DNA of 64,000 nucleotides from Paenibacillus silagei (GCF_017874735.1 NZ_JAGGLV010000007.1:186001-250000); one strand, 5' to 3'. Positions 37,370 through 47,099 are shown, counted from the stretch's first letter. Notes: generated by a model from the letters alone, not told the origin. A program made the numbers and translations.

Positions 37370-38359
37370 CTAGTACAATCTGCTTTCGCCCATACGCTTG
37401 GCGATATTATTGGCTGCGATCAAGAAGATGAAGCTGACCAGCGTTTTGAACATACCTGCTGCGGTGGCTAGCCCGAAGTTATTCATCTGCATCCCGTACT
37501 TCAGTACGAAGATATCCAGATTCTCCGAATAGTCGAGGTTCATCCCGTTACCTAACAGGTACTGCGCCTCGAAGCCGGACTCCAGAATATGGCCCAGATT
37601 CATAATCAGAATCAGTACGATAACCGGCTTAATACCCGGCAGGGTAATATAGAACATTCTTTGCAGACGGGATGCCCCGTCAATCTCAGCCGCTTCATAT
37701 TGAGAAGGGTCGATGGAGGTGATGGCTGCCAGATAGATGATGGTATTCCAGCCGACATTCTTCCAGACCTCCGTAACCCCGAGTATTCCCCAGAAGTACT
37801 TGCCTTCGCCCAGCCACAGAATTGGATGATCAATAAGCTGCGCTTTGACCAGCAGCACATTGATGATCCCTTCCGGTGCCAGTGCCATTTGTACAATATT
37901 GGCCGCTACGACCCAGGAAATGAAGTAAGGCAGGTAACTGATCGTCTGCACGGTGCGTTTGAAGAATACATTGCGCAGTTCATTCAGCAGCAGGGCCAGC
38001 ACGATGGCTGTTACAAATCCGAGCACCAGGTTAATGGAGCTCATAACCAGAGTATTACGAAGGACGCGATAGAACTGCTGTTCCTGGAACAGGAATTTGA
38101 AATTGTCCCAGCCGACCCACTTCTGATCGAACAGATCCTTGGCTGGCTTGAATTTCTGAAAAGCAATCGTCCATCCCCATAGCGGGAGGTATTTGAATAC
38201 AATCACCCATAACAGAAAGGGCAATGACATCAGCATCAGCATTTTCTGTTTAGATAGCTCTTTAAAAAAGGTTTTGAAGCGCGAAGTACCGGTATTATTC
38301 GATTTTGCCAACTGCACAGCGGTTTTTCCCACCTGTACCGTCCCCTTTCCAAGCTCCAT
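37370..38359 (-). CDS. Sugar ABC transporter permease (LplB-like)
   Basis: The 329-residue permease has six helices and the EAA-loop YEAAEIDGASRLQRMFYITLPGIKP. It belongs to the LplB/YtcQ-associated group of CUT1 importers. It forms the membrane channel together with the LplC-like permease encoded 17 bases downstream and receives sugar from the lipoprotein encoded upstream. The N-terminal extension of about 30 polar residues is slightly longer than usual. Confidence 0.93.
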   Translation of the reverse strand: MELGKGTVQVGKTAVQLAKSNNTGTSRFKTFFKELSKQKMLMLMSLPFLLWVIVFKYLPLWGWTIAFQKFKPAKDLFDQKWVGWDNFKFLFQEQQFYRVLRNTLVMSSINLVLGFVTAIVLALLLNELRNVFFKRTVQTISYLPYFISWVVAANIVQMALAPEGIINVLLVKAQLIDHPILWLGEGKYFWGILGVTEVWKNVGWNTIIYLAAITSIDPSQYEAAEIDGASRLQRMFYITLPGIKPVIVLILIMNLGHILESGFEAQYLLGNGMNLDYSENLDIFVLKYGMQMNNFGLATAAGMFKTLVSFIFLIAANNIAKRMGESRLY

Positions 38360-38449
38360 ATTCTCTCTTTGCTAACAAGTGTAGAAGGGAAAAGTGAAGG
38401 CAGGCTTCACTTTTCCCGGTTCATCATGCTGCAGCTGGGAAGCGGAGGC

Positions 38450-40129
38450 TTACCATTTGCCGTCGATGCGGTCCTTGATCTTGTTAGTCATGAATTCTTC
38501 GTAGCCCTTAGCATCGAGCTTGTTGTATTCGGCCAGGTATTCACTCCAGACCTTTTCAAATTGGCCAGGGGCAGCAAGCACCATACGAGGATAGTATTTC
38601 TGCTGCAAATCGCCGGCTCTCTGGCTGAAGAGCTGTTCTGGGGAGCCAGGCTCTTTCTCAATACTCCAGGCAGGGTACCAAGGACGTTCTACTGGCTCAG
38701 CATAGAAGTCGGAGAAGGTCTTCAGGTTGTATTTCTCCAGCAGTGTTTTGTCGCCCTCTGTGTAGTTGATAGCGGCAACTTCAGGCTGGTTGAACGGAAC
38801 ATGGGCGTTGCCGTCATCATATACGGAATTGTCGCCATAACGCGGCCATTCATAATCGAAATAAGCGAAGCCGAATTTACGTTTGAAATCATTGTCGTTG
38901 CGGTTGGTCAGCTGTTCTTCGCTCATCACCATACGGCCTTCAGCGTTCTTAGTGTAAGTTTCACCTTCAATGCCCCACTCGACAAGCTTTTGGTTCTCAT
39001 CGGTCAGCAGGTTGTCAAAATATTTGATGATGCGGACCGGATCTTTTGCGCTGACAGAGATACCCAGCCCGCGGTTGTTCACGAAGGACGGAGGATCAAC
39101 ATAAGCATCTTTAATGCCTTCGTCAAAGACGATAGGAAGGGCAACGTAACGCAGATCGTCATTACCGGCGGATCTTAGATTGTTCGTGGCGTCGTTGATC
39201 TGCCAGGAATAGTTGACATATCCGAGTACACGGCCGGAGGTCAGCTTCGCCAGATACTGGTCTTTGTTCGCTGTGAATGTCTCAGGGTCAACGAGACCCT
39301 TGCCGTTCATTTCGTTCAATTTGGCCAGCCAGCGCTTCTCATCTTCGGTTCCCTGATACAGCTTGGCTTCATGAGACTCCATGTCCACCAGGACGCCGCC
39401 TTCATTCGGATAACCGGCCAGATGCATTGGCTGGTTGGTGATGGTGAAGAATTCACCGGCTGTACCGGCGAAGGTAGCGAAGCCGATGGTGTCTTTACCA
39501 TCCACCTTAGGGTACTTAGCCTGGTATTTCTCAATCAGGTCAAAGTACTGGTCAAGCGTTTTCACTTCCGGGTAACCGAATTCCTTAAGGACGCGTCTCT
39601 GCATCCAGAAGGTGCTGCTAGGGTCCGGCGGCGATAAGTATCCGTTTACATTTGCAGTGAAGGGAAGGATATAGATATTGCCGTCTTCATTAGTGATTTT
39701 GTTCATGTAGTCGCCGTAGACACGCTTGATATTAGGGCCATACTTCTCAATCAGATCATTAAGCGGAATGTATGCACCGGCATCGAGCAGCTTGGCCAGC
39801 TCGCCGACTGGAGAGATGACATCCGGATAGTCGCCTCCGGCAATCATAACACCGGACTTGGTGCTTCCGTCGCCAACCACGTATTCCATTTTCCAGTCTA
39901 CACCTGTCTGTTCCTGAAGCTTCTTACCGATGGTGGTATCACTGGCCATGGTATCCTTGTTGGCCCCGAAGCCGAAGTAAGTGAACGTTACCGGCTCAGT
40001 GCTTACCTCGCCGTCGTTGCCGCTGGCACTGTTCTTGTTCCCGTTGTTACCGCCCGAGCAGCCGGCAATGAGGAGGGCCGAAGCCATAACAGCAGCCAGT
40101 CCGGTTTGCAACCATTTCTTTGTACGCAT
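38450..40129 (-). CDS. Sugar ABC transporter substrate-binding lipoprotein (LplA/YtcQ-like)
   Basis: The product (559 residues from ATG 40129) is a lipoprotein with signal LLIAGC (C24), a Gly/Asn/Ser-rich spacer and a family-1 solute-binding fold. It has a C-terminal region typical of YtcQ-type binding proteins (AAPGQFEKVWSEYLAEY, KDRIDGKW). The open frame reaches 40207, but ATG 40129 is preferred because AAAGGGG precedes it. Two permease genes follow in the same direction, and a YesM/YesN pair lies upstream, which probably senses the same sugar and activates this promoter. A cre-like site lies in the promoter. Confidence 0.92.
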   Translation of the reverse strand: MRTKKWLQTGLAAVMASALLIAGCSGGNNGNKNSASGNDGEVSTEPVTFTYFGFGANKDTMASDTTIGKKLQEQTGVDWKMEYVVGDGSTKSGVMIAGGDYPDVISPVGELAKLLDAGAYIPLNDLIEKYGPNIKRVYGDYMNKITNEDGNIYILPFTANVNGYLSPPDPSSTFWMQRRVLKEFGYPEVKTLDQYFDLIEKYQAKYPKVDGKDTIGFATFAGTAGEFFTITNQPMHLAGYPNEGGVLVDMESHEAKLYQGTEDEKRWLAKLNEMNGKGLVDPETFTANKDQYLAKLTSGRVLGYVNYSWQINDATNNLRSAGNDDLRYVALPIVFDEGIKDAYVDPPSFVNNRGLGISVSAKDPVRIIKYFDNLLTDENQKLVEWGIEGETYTKNAEGRMVMSEEQLTNRNDNDFKRKFGFAYFDYEWPRYGDNSVYDDGNAHVPFNQPEVAAINYTEGDKTLLEKYNLKTFSDFYAEPVERPWYPAWSIEKEPGSPEQLFSQRAGDLQQKYYPRMVLAAPGQFEKVWSEYLAEYNKLDAKGYEEFMTNKIKDRIDGKW

Positions 40130-40178
40130 TTCATATCCCCTTTCTTTTCTTTGTGCTTTAGAACAACCTAAGTATAAA

Positions 40179-40192
40179 AGAAAGCGTTTAAC
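40179..40192 (-). promoter_or_regulatory. cre-like site in the promoter of the sugar importer
   Basis: The minus strand reads GTTAAACGCTTTCT, 11 of 14 matches to the cre consensus including the AANCGNTNW core. A minus-strand -10 candidate (TATACT, reverse complement of 40171-40176) lies directly downstream. Repression by CcpA is likely but the match is imperfect. Confidence 0.5.
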
Positions 40193-40248
40193 TTTGTTAC
40201 AGGTCAAACCTTAGATCAGTCTTTGAATAATTAAGGTATACCCTATAT

Positions 40249-41991
40249 TTATTTATTCTCCAGGGGCAGACGCAGCAAAATGCGGGTTCCCGCTCCGGGC
40301 TCGCTCGTAATGGAGAAGGTGAACGATTCCCCGTAGGTGATCCTCAGCCGGGTGATTACATTCTTCATCCCGATTGAATCCCCCATGGCGGACTCATCGT
40401 CCAGATAATGCGTAAGCTCACTGATTTTCGCCTGGTCCATGCCCACGCCGTTATCTGCAATGACGAAGACAATCTGCCCGTTCTCCTGGGCAATCTGGAT
40501 ATTGATATACCCGATGCCGGCTATATTCTCAATTCCGTGGATACTGGCGTTCTCCACATAGGGAAGGAAGGCCATCTTCGGAATTTCAATGTTCAGCAGC
40601 GACTGGTCCACCTCGATGTGATATTCAAGCTTGTTATCGAAGCGGTATTTCTGAATCTCCAGGAAGCTCTCGATTAATTCAAGCTCCTCGCGGATCGTAA
40701 CGAAGCTGCTCTTCCACATGATTGATTTGCGGAAAATCTTCGCCATGTTCTGAATTGTCCGCGCCGTCTGGGTCTCACCCTTCATCATACTGCGCATCCG
40801 GATCGTCTCCAGCGCATTGAACAGGAAGTGAGGATTGATCTGGCTGTGCAGCGCATGCAGTTGCGCCTGCCGCTGCCGGAGTTCAAGCTCCTTCTTCTGT
40901 ATCTCGGCAACATATACATCATTGATCAGGTTCTCGATCCGTTTACTCATCCGGTTGAACTCGACGGTAAGCTCACCGATCTCATCCCGCTCCAGGTGGT
41001 AGGGGATCAGTCCGAAGTTTTTGTCTTTTACAGACTTCATATGCTTCAGGATATTCTTGATCCGCGTGTGGATCGAACGGGACATGATCATAATTACAAT
41101 GGTGGGAACCAGGAAGTTAATGCCGGCAAACCACAGGATAAATTGCCCGGATTGTCTGACATCTGACAAAATAAGGGTCTCATCCAGGACGCCGTAAATC
41201 GACCAGCCGCTTAGGTAACGGTTATTCTGGTAAGTCTTGTCGATCACAATCGCCTGCTTTGGCTTGGGAATCTCAGTTGGGGTCAGGGTGTGCGCCGCAG
41301 TAATCAGCCCGCTGGGCTGACCGCTGGAGAGACGGCCGAAGCGGGCCTGGCCCGACGGGTCGAGAATATAGAAATCACCGCTGAAGCTGGAAAGATCCAG
41401 AATCTGCCGGATATAGTTCATGTTCAGGTCAATTTTCAGGACATGCTCATACGTCTCCAGCCTGCGGTCAGTGAGCCGCTGGATCACGCTGATGCTGTCG
41501 GGCGTCACATAGAGATGGGGGTGTGTGTTGCTGAATTGGCTGATCTCTTTATACCAGTCCTGCTGGCGCATACTGTCCTCCAGCTTAATGATATGGGCTG
41601 AGGCCAGAACGGTTGGATTGTCGGTCATAATCACCGAGGAGCTCAGCACCTTGTTCTCTTTGTCAGTCCGGTTGAACAGATTCGATATGGCGTTCAGCGA
41701 CTCCACATAGCGGTCCGTTGAAGCATAGGTGGTATTCAGATGCTGGATCAGCTGCCGGTCAATGGAGTAGAGGTAGGATATGCCTGCTGCATCTTCAATT
41801 ACGGTCCTCAGCTCAGCCTGCAGCAGATTCATCGCCTGCTCGGCATCTGCGGTCTTCTGATTCTTGATATTGGCGGTGGTCACCTGATAGAACATTACAT
41901 TGGTCAGGATGATCGGAATGAACACGCATACAATGTAGATGACAATCAGCTTGCTTCTAAGCTTCATATGATTCAGACGGAAGTTGAACAC
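40249..41991 (-). CDS. Sensor histidine kinase, YesM-like
   Basis: The 580-residue kinase has an N-terminal membrane helix (about 12-35), a long extracellular sensing region, a second helix near residue 290-310, a HAMP linker, the His_kinase motif INPHFLFNALETIR (phosphorylated His) and a C-terminal ATPase domain with N and G boxes (DNGVGMD, GAGTRILLRLPL). It is the partner of the AraC-type response regulator encoded upstream, and together they control the sugar importer downstream. The start is GTG 41991 behind AAGGAGG. Confidence 0.93.
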   Translation of the reverse strand: MFNFRLNHMKLRSKLIVIYIVCVFIPIILTNVMFYQVTTANIKNQKTADAEQAMNLLQAELRTVIEDAAGISYLYSIDRQLIQHLNTTYASTDRYVESLNAISNLFNRTDKENKVLSSSVIMTDNPTVLASAHIIKLEDSMRQQDWYKEISQFSNTHPHLYVTPDSISVIQRLTDRRLETYEHVLKIDLNMNYIRQILDLSSFSGDFYILDPSGQARFGRLSSGQPSGLITAAHTLTPTEIPKPKQAIVIDKTYQNNRYLSGWSIYGVLDETLILSDVRQSGQFILWFAGINFLVPTIVIMIMSRSIHTRIKNILKHMKSVKDKNFGLIPYHLERDEIGELTVEFNRMSKRIENLINDVYVAEIQKKELELRQRQAQLHALHSQINPHFLFNALETIRMRSMMKGETQTARTIQNMAKIFRKSIMWKSSFVTIREELELIESFLEIQKYRFDNKLEYHIEVDQSLLNIEIPKMAFLPYVENASIHGIENIAGIGYINIQIAQENGQIVFVIADNGVGMDQAKISELTHYLDDESAMGDSIGMKNVITRLRITYGESFTFSITSEPGAGTRILLRLPLENK

Positions 41992-42009
41992 GGCAGGGAG
42001 CCTCCTTAT

Positions 42010-43572
42010 TTACTGCCCAATCATCATATTGCGATAATCAGTCGGCGTCATATTCTCAAGCTTTTCAAACTGGGTGGCAAAATAATCCGCATTCTGGAAG
42101 CCGACCAGCTCCGCGATTTCGTACATCCGTTTCTTGGTCTGCCGCAGCAGGCGCTTGGCCTCCTCAATCCGCAGGGTCAGCAGGTATTCATTGAAATACA
42201 CACCGTAGGTTTTGCGGAATAACTGTCCAAGATAGACCGGATTCATATCGAAATCGGCGGCAATGCCCTTGAGGTAGATATTTTCACGGTAATGCCCGTC
42301 GATGTATTTTTTGATTTTTTCAATATTGCCTTCGCTCTTGCCGCCGCGCTTCTCTGCGATATATTCTGCGGCTTCGGCGATAAACTGCTGGAATACCTGC
42401 TTCAGCTGCTTCAAATTACGGTATTTCAGCGGCCAGTTGAGCAGCTCGGTCATCCATTGCAGTTCGTTCTCGTCACCTTCAAGCTGCCGGATAATGTTGA
42501 TGATGGCAATCATGCTGCGCCGGATCGTGTTCGTCACCGCCCCGGGGGCGAAGTGGCGCTCCTGGAACATGGTGAAAATAGCATCCACAGTTGAGCTGTA
42601 ACCCTTGTTGTCATTGGCTTCGACCTCGTAAATCAGCTTGCTGTGCAATCCTTCATCGATATCGAAATAGTATAAGGGCAGCTCCAGCAGCTCGTCCGCC
42701 ATATAAATGCCCTCGAAGCCGGCGGCAAAACGGTACTGGAGGCATTGCTCCGCACTGGCCCCGGAGGCTACAATCTGATTGAGATGGCTTACCTTCCGGC
42801 CAACGAACAAAGCGATGCTTGTTCCAAGCTCCCGCTCCAGTGTATCCAGCATCGTACGGTAGCCTCCCCACGGGGAAGGATGGGGTTCATCCACCCACTG
42901 GCCGGGCAAGATCATCCCGTATTGATTGTTCGTGCGTACATGAAGAAGCAGAGTCTGAGCCTCTTGGCGGAAATAACGCAGCAGAGAGTTCTTCAGGGCA
43001 GGCAGATAATCGACTTCTCCGGCAGGAAGCTGATCCTGCATTTCTGCGATGAGGTACGTATAGGAAGAGGTGAGAGGCAGCTCCAGCGCATAGGCGATCC
43101 GTCCCATGACCTGATCATCGGGCTGCGTCTGCAGCAGGCTTTCGATGACCGTCTCGACCAAGGGCTTCTCCCGGGTGATGGAGAGGAGCTGCTTTTTGTT
43201 CAGCATATGGGCGATTTTGCCAAGCGCAACCGTAAGCTCCTGTTCGTCAACCGGCTTGAGGATATAATCCGACACATTGTACCGGAAGGCTTGCTGGGCA
43301 TAGGAGAAGTCGGCATATCCGCTCAAAATAATAAAAATCGGCTCCTGCACAAGCTCCGTCTTCACTTTCTTGATCAGTCCCAGACCGTCAAGCACGGGCA
43401 TACGGATATCGGCAATTACCAGCTCCGGGTTCAATTGTTCAATCAGGGTAAGCGCTTGCTCCCCATTCTCGGCTTCACCGCAAATCTCGAATTGCGGCGA
43501 GCATTCGCTCAGAATCCGGATCAAGCCCTTCCGCACAAAAACTTCATCATCTACAATCAGCACCTTATACAA
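42010..43572 (-). CDS. AraC-type response regulator, YesN-like
   Basis: The 520-residue protein has a receiver domain (residues 1-120, phospho-acceptor D55 in VIADIRMPV), a middle linking region and a C-terminal AraC DNA-binding domain (about 415-520, NIYLKGIAADFDMNPVYLGQLFRKTYG). The start is a TTG (43572) after AAGGAGG. It pairs with the YesM-like kinase 18 bases downstream. These regulators usually activate the adjacent sugar ABC operon, here the gene set from 40129 to 36429. Confidence 0.94.
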   Translation of the reverse strand: MYKVLIVDDEVFVRKGLIRILSECSPQFEICGEAENGEQALTLIEQLNPELVIADIRMPVLDGLGLIKKVKTELVQEPIFIILSGYADFSYAQQAFRYNVSDYILKPVDEQELTVALGKIAHMLNKKQLLSITREKPLVETVIESLLQTQPDDQVMGRIAYALELPLTSSYTYLIAEMQDQLPAGEVDYLPALKNSLLRYFRQEAQTLLLHVRTNNQYGMILPGQWVDEPHPSPWGGYRTMLDTLERELGTSIALFVGRKVSHLNQIVASGASAEQCLQYRFAAGFEGIYMADELLELPLYYFDIDEGLHSKLIYEVEANDNKGYSSTVDAIFTMFQERHFAPGAVTNTIRRSMIAIINIIRQLEGDENELQWMTELLNWPLKYRNLKQLKQVFQQFIAEAAEYIAEKRGGKSEGNIEKIKKYIDGHYRENIYLKGIAADFDMNPVYLGQLFRKTYGVYFNEYLLTLRIEEAKRLLRQTKKRMYEIAELVGFQNADYFATQFEKLENMTPTDYRNMMIGQ

Positions 43573-43784
43573 TGGACTTCCTCCTTGGGGTTATTCTGGA
43601 TTGCTTGGTCTTGTTCCATCCTCGGTCAAGTCGCAGTGTGATCATTATAAGCTAATTCCCTGACAGAATTCGAGTGGAAACGACTTTTTATTCTAGCACC
43701 TGCTGGAAAATCCTTTCAACACGAAGAGCCTGCATCGTTAGACACAGGCTCTCCGGTATTGTATTTTCCGCTTAATCTCCGGAC

Positions 43785-44666
43785 TTATTTGTCATTCAGC
43801 CGGAGATGCGGGGGCTGGGGATGCACATGCTGTACCAGATCAGCAGCCCGGGTCTGTACATTCGCCAGTTCAGCTGAATATTCATCCGCCCACAATTCTC
43901 CTCTGGCCAGGCGTTCCTTCAAATCCTGGGTGAGGGCAACGGCGACCAGATCCATCAGCTTCTGCGTACTGGTTGCGCTTGTGCCTGCCAGTTCGGCAAG
44001 GGATTGTCCGCTGCCGAGACCGGAGGCAAGCTGACTGGTGCTGGTGCCCAGCAGTCCGGCGAGTTCCGAGCGGTCAAGACTTTCCAGCCCAGGCCCGAGC
44101 GGCGGCAATTCAGCCGTATCTGCCGGTGCTGAACCGGGCATCGGCGGCTTCGGCCGGGTCTGGTTCAGCAGGGACGCCGCACGCTTGGAGACTTCACTGA
44201 GGCGGCTCTTATACACGCTCTCGGTGATACGTCCATCCTTATATTCCTGACTGAGTCTGGCCTCTATTGCATTTGCGGCGAGCTGGAGCAGCTTCTGAGA
44301 GTCCACGTTCTGCTGCTTGGCAATTGCGCTAAGCGAGCTTCCCGATTCAAGCGCTGTGCGCAGCCCGCTGGCCGACAGGCCAAGCGCGGCCAGCAGGTCG
44401 CTGGTCTCGATGCCGCCGAGACCAGGACCGCCTAAGCCGGGGCCATCGGGTGGTCCGGCTGGCGGGCTAAGCTGCTCTGTACCGGCAGGCGGAAGGCCAG
44501 CTTCAGGAGCCGGAAGCAGCGGGGCTGGACTCGAAACGCTAGTAGCCGATGGGGAAGAGGCGGCGAAGGCGCTCAGCCCGCCAGTACTTAGGAGGAGTGC
44601 TGCCGTCAAGGTGCCTGCAAGCAGCTTGCTTGCTTTTGGAGTGAATAGATTACGTGGTGAAGTCAT
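43785..44666 (-). CDS. Secreted protein with two related helical repeats, unknown function
   Basis: The 293-residue protein has a signal peptide (about 1-36, cleavage after AFAA), a Pro/Gly/Ser-rich linker, a first repeat (about 88-168: LLAALGLSASGLRTALESGS, then AIAKQQNVDSQKLLQ), a second Pro-rich linker and a second, similar repeat (about 195-280: LAGLLGTSTSQLASGLGSGQ, then TSATSTQKLMDLV). Each repeat ends in a Leu/Arg-rich helix with ARG...ADEYSA or DGRITESVYKSRL patterns. I do not recognise the family; the helical pattern resembles short sensor-like or spore-associated modules. It is divergent from an OmpR-type two-component system with TTTTCAC repeats in the shared control region, so it is probably one of its targets or a signal partner. 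ATG 44666 follows AAAGGATG. The terminator is weak. Confidence 0.6.
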   Translation of the reverse strand: MTSPRNLFTPKASKLLAGTLTAALLLSTGGLSAFAASSPSATSVSSPAPLLPAPEAGLPPAGTEQLSPPAGPPDGPGLGGPGLGGIETSDLLAALGLSASGLRTALESGSSLSAIAKQQNVDSQKLLQLAANAIEARLSQEYKDGRITESVYKSRLSEVSKRAASLLNQTRPKPPMPGSAPADTAELPPLGPGLESLDRSELAGLLGTSTSQLASGLGSGQSLAELAGTSATSTQKLMDLVAVALTQDLKERLARGELWADEYSAELANVQTRAADLVQHVHPQPPHLRLNDK

Positions 44667-44729
44667 CGTAGAATCATCCTTTCCCGCTAGGGGTAATGTA
44701 TGGCTTGCGACTTACTCTATACTCCCAGT

Positions 44730-44802
44730 GTGAAAATACGGAGAAAGGGCAACTGCATTGTTTTCACCAGATTTTCACTGGGATGTGGTATCTTGATATA
44801 TT
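44730..44802. promoter_or_regulatory. Autoregulated promoter with TTTTCAC repeats between secreted gene and two-component system
   Basis: TTTTCAC occurs at 44761-44767 and 44772-44778 (11 bp apart, the spacing for OmpR-type direct repeats) and inverted at 44730-44736. The plus-strand promoter has TTCACT (44774-44779), 17 bases, then TATATT (44797-44802), so the second repeat overlaps the -35. This fits activation of the two-component genes, and possibly of the divergent secreted protein, by the regulator encoded at 44852. Confidence 0.7.
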
Positions 44803-44851
44803 GAGAAATGTACAGGACACAAGCACCTGATGAGAGGAAGGGGAGGACCCC

Positions 44852-45529
44852 ATGAAGATCTTGCTCGCGGAAGATGATACCCGGCTGGGTGAACTGATCG
44901 TACATATGATTAAGAAGAAAGCGGCATACACCGTTGAATGGGTCACTTCCGGGGATGAGGCGTATGATCTCGCCAGTGTCTCCGGCTATGATGTGCTGGT
45001 GCTGGACTGGATGCTGCCGGAGCGGGATGGCCGGGAGGTGTGCCGTCAGCTGCGTCAGGATGGATATCCCGGGGCTATCCTGATGCTGACGGCCAGGGAT
45101 TCGCTGGAGGACCGGATTCGCGGACTCGATGCGGGTGCGGATGATTATCTGGTCAAGCCGTTCGAAATTGATGAATTGCTGGCCCGGCTCCGGGCCTTGG
45201 GCCGACGGACCTTCCTCCCGCTGGAGAATGACACATGCCGGATCGGAGAGCTGGTGCTGGACCGGAACAGCCACCGGATTGCGGCAGGGATGCAGGAAGT
45301 TCAGCTTACGCCCAGAGAGTATCAGCTCCTGGATCTGCTCCTGAAGAACCAGGGCACGGTGCTTGCCCGCGAGGTGATCCTGGACCGGATCTGGGGGATG
45401 GAATCTGAGGTTACGCTCAAGACCATCGATGCCACGGTCAAGCTGCTCCGTAAGAAGCTGGCACTCTTGGACGGAGAACAGCAGCACATTCACAGCATCC
45501 GGGGAGTGGGGTATAGCTTTGAAATTTAG
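44852..45529 (+). CDS. OmpR-family response regulator
   Basis: The 225-residue protein has a receiver domain (1-120, D52 in VLVLDWMLPERDG, K in LVKPF) and a C-terminal winged helix (about 130-225) with the LTPREYQLLDLLLKNQGTVLAREVIL and TIDATVKLLRKKL signatures. It is the DNA-binding partner of the kinase encoded next, overlapping it by 11 bases. ATG 44852 has a strong GGGGAGGA upstream. The TTTTCAC repeats in its own promoter suggest autoregulation. Confidence 0.95.
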   Translation: MKILLAEDDTRLGELIVHMIKKKAAYTVEWVTSGDEAYDLASVSGYDVLVLDWMLPERDGREVCRQLRQDGYPGAILMLTARDSLEDRIRGLDAGADDYLVKPFEIDELLARLRALGRRTFLPLENDTCRIGELVLDRNSHRIAAGMQEVQLTPREYQLLDLLLKNQGTVLAREVILDRIWGMESEVTLKTIDATVKLLRKKLALLDGEQQHIHSIRGVGYSFEI

Positions 45530-46904
45530 TGTTTTTCGTTCCGGAGCCAGCCGCTCCGGCAATGACTTGTTCGCACGCACCCAAAAGCGCCTTACCTGGC
45601 GGTACAGTGCGGTGATGAGCGTATTTCTGCTATTGTCCTTCCTTATCATCTATCTGCTTCTGCATCTTCTGATCTGGAATAACCAGAAGGAGCGGCTTAA
45701 TTCTCTGCTGGATGCCGAGGTGAAGCAGCTGCAAGGACCTATGTTCGATGAACTGCTGCAAGGGAAGGACCATGGGCCGGGGAATCAGGAATTTACGCTC
45801 AGTGCGGATCAGTCATTCTACGTGATCTTGAATACGGAGGGCGGTCTGCTGGGCAGCGGCGAGATTCAGCCGGGACTTAAGGAGCAAGTGCTGAAGCTGG
45901 CAGATTCCGGGGCGGCCAAGACAGCGAAGGGACTTGCGATAGTGGAGCTGGTGCAGGGGTCAGGCCTGCTGCATAAGGGGAATGATCCCAAGGACAGCAC
46001 GAAGGCTGCTTATCTGCTCGGCAGCCGGGTCTTCGAGCGTAAGGGGCAGCCTGCGGGCATCCTGTATGCCGGTAAAGATGTTACCTTCCAGCAGCAGTTA
46101 TTCCGCTGGCTTCTCGGCGTATTGGCCGCCATCGCAGCAGCATTCATCCTGCTGGCCGCCGTCTTCAGCCGGGTGATGTCGCGGCAGGCGATGGTGCCGG
46201 TCCGCGAGGCGTATGACCGGCAAAAGCACTTCGCGGCGGACGCCTCGCATGAGCTCCGCACGCCTCTGAGCGTGATGCTGTCCTCCATCGAGACGCTGAA
46301 GCTGGAGGACAGCATCAATGAACAGGCGTTCACCCGTCATGTGGTGGACGGGATGTATTCGGAGGTCCAGCGGATGACCGCGCTGACCCGTGACCTGCTC
46401 CTGCTGGCCCGCAGTGATGCCGGGCTGCTGGAGCAGGTCCTCCGGCGCTTCGACCTCGCGCCGGTCCTGGCCCTTACGCTCTCCGGCCTGGGCGTGCTGG
46501 CCGAAGCGAAGCAGATCCGGCTTACCCTCGAAGCTCCGGCGGAGCTTCCGGTGAAGCAGGATCAGGAGAAGCTGGTGCAGCTCATGGTCATTCTGCTGGA
46601 GAATGCCATCAAGTTCACACCCGCAGGCGGCCGCGTCATTCTGCGGGCTGCGCTCATTCAGAAGAACAGCAGCACGTGGCTGGCGCTGGAGGTGCAGGAT
46701 ACAGGCGTGGGTATTCCTGCGGAAGACCTGAGCCGGATCTTCGAGCGCTTCTACCGCCCTGACCAGTCGCGTTCGCGGGAGGCCGGGGGCCACGGGCTGG
46801 GGCTTGCCATTGCCAAGGAACTGGTAGACACGCTTGGCGGCAGCATACGGGCTGAGAACTGCCCTGGCGGAGGCAGCGTGTTCCGTGTGGAGTTGCGGAG
46901 CTGA
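45519..46904 (+). CDS. Sensor histidine kinase
   Basis: The 461-residue kinase has two membrane helices (near 30-50 and 190-215) around an extracellular sensor region of about 140 residues, a HAMP-like stretch, the His box FAADASHELRTPLS (H244) and a catalytic ATPase domain with VLLENAIKF-like N-box, DTGVGIPAEDL and GGHGLGLAIAKELV. The start is TTG 45519, overlapping the regulator by 11 bases, behind GGAGTGGGG. It ends the operon. The open frame reaches further upstream inside the regulator gene, but those residues are not kinase-like. Confidence 0.92.
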   Translation: MKFSVFRSGASRSGNDLFARTQKRLTWRYSAVMSVFLLLSFLIIYLLLHLLIWNNQKERLNSLLDAEVKQLQGPMFDELLQGKDHGPGNQEFTLSADQSFYVILNTEGGLLGSGEIQPGLKEQVLKLADSGAAKTAKGLAIVELVQGSGLLHKGNDPKDSTKAAYLLGSRVFERKGQPAGILYAGKDVTFQQQLFRWLLGVLAAIAAAFILLAAVFSRVMSRQAMVPVREAYDRQKHFAADASHELRTPLSVMLSSIETLKLEDSINEQAFTRHVVDGMYSEVQRMTALTRDLLLLARSDAGLLEQVLRRFDLAPVLALTLSGLGVLAEAKQIRLTLEAPAELPVKQDQEKLVQLMVILLENAIKFTPAGGRVILRAALIQKNSSTWLALEVQDTGVGIPAEDLSRIFERFYRPDQSRSREAGGHGLGLAIAKELVDTLGGSIRAENCPGGGSVFRVELRS

Positions 46905-47058
46905 AGCGGTAGTACGGACACGAACAGAATGTATGCGGAAAACCGAACACATTTCGACTTTTAGGCGAATTCTGCTTAATATCTTGCCGTATATGGGAGC
47001 ATCTGTCCGAACATCTGCGAACCTGCCTGCTGAGTCAGCCTCTTCTGCGCTGAGCGCA

Positions 47059-47099
47059 GCTCACCCGATGTAAGTCCGGATGCTCCGCATTGGGTGAGC
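47059..47099 (+). terminator. Hairpin after the two-component operon
   Basis: GCTCACCCGATG pairs with CATTGGGTGAGC (one G-T wobble). The run after it (CGGGTCTTTCC) is T-poor, so termination is moderate. It overlaps the -35 of the next promoter. Confidence 0.5.

Noticed and set aside
42745..43641. 298-residue plus-strand frame opposite the YesN-like gene
   Set aside because: It is an antisense shadow of a well-supported response regulator and its translation has no recognisable domain.
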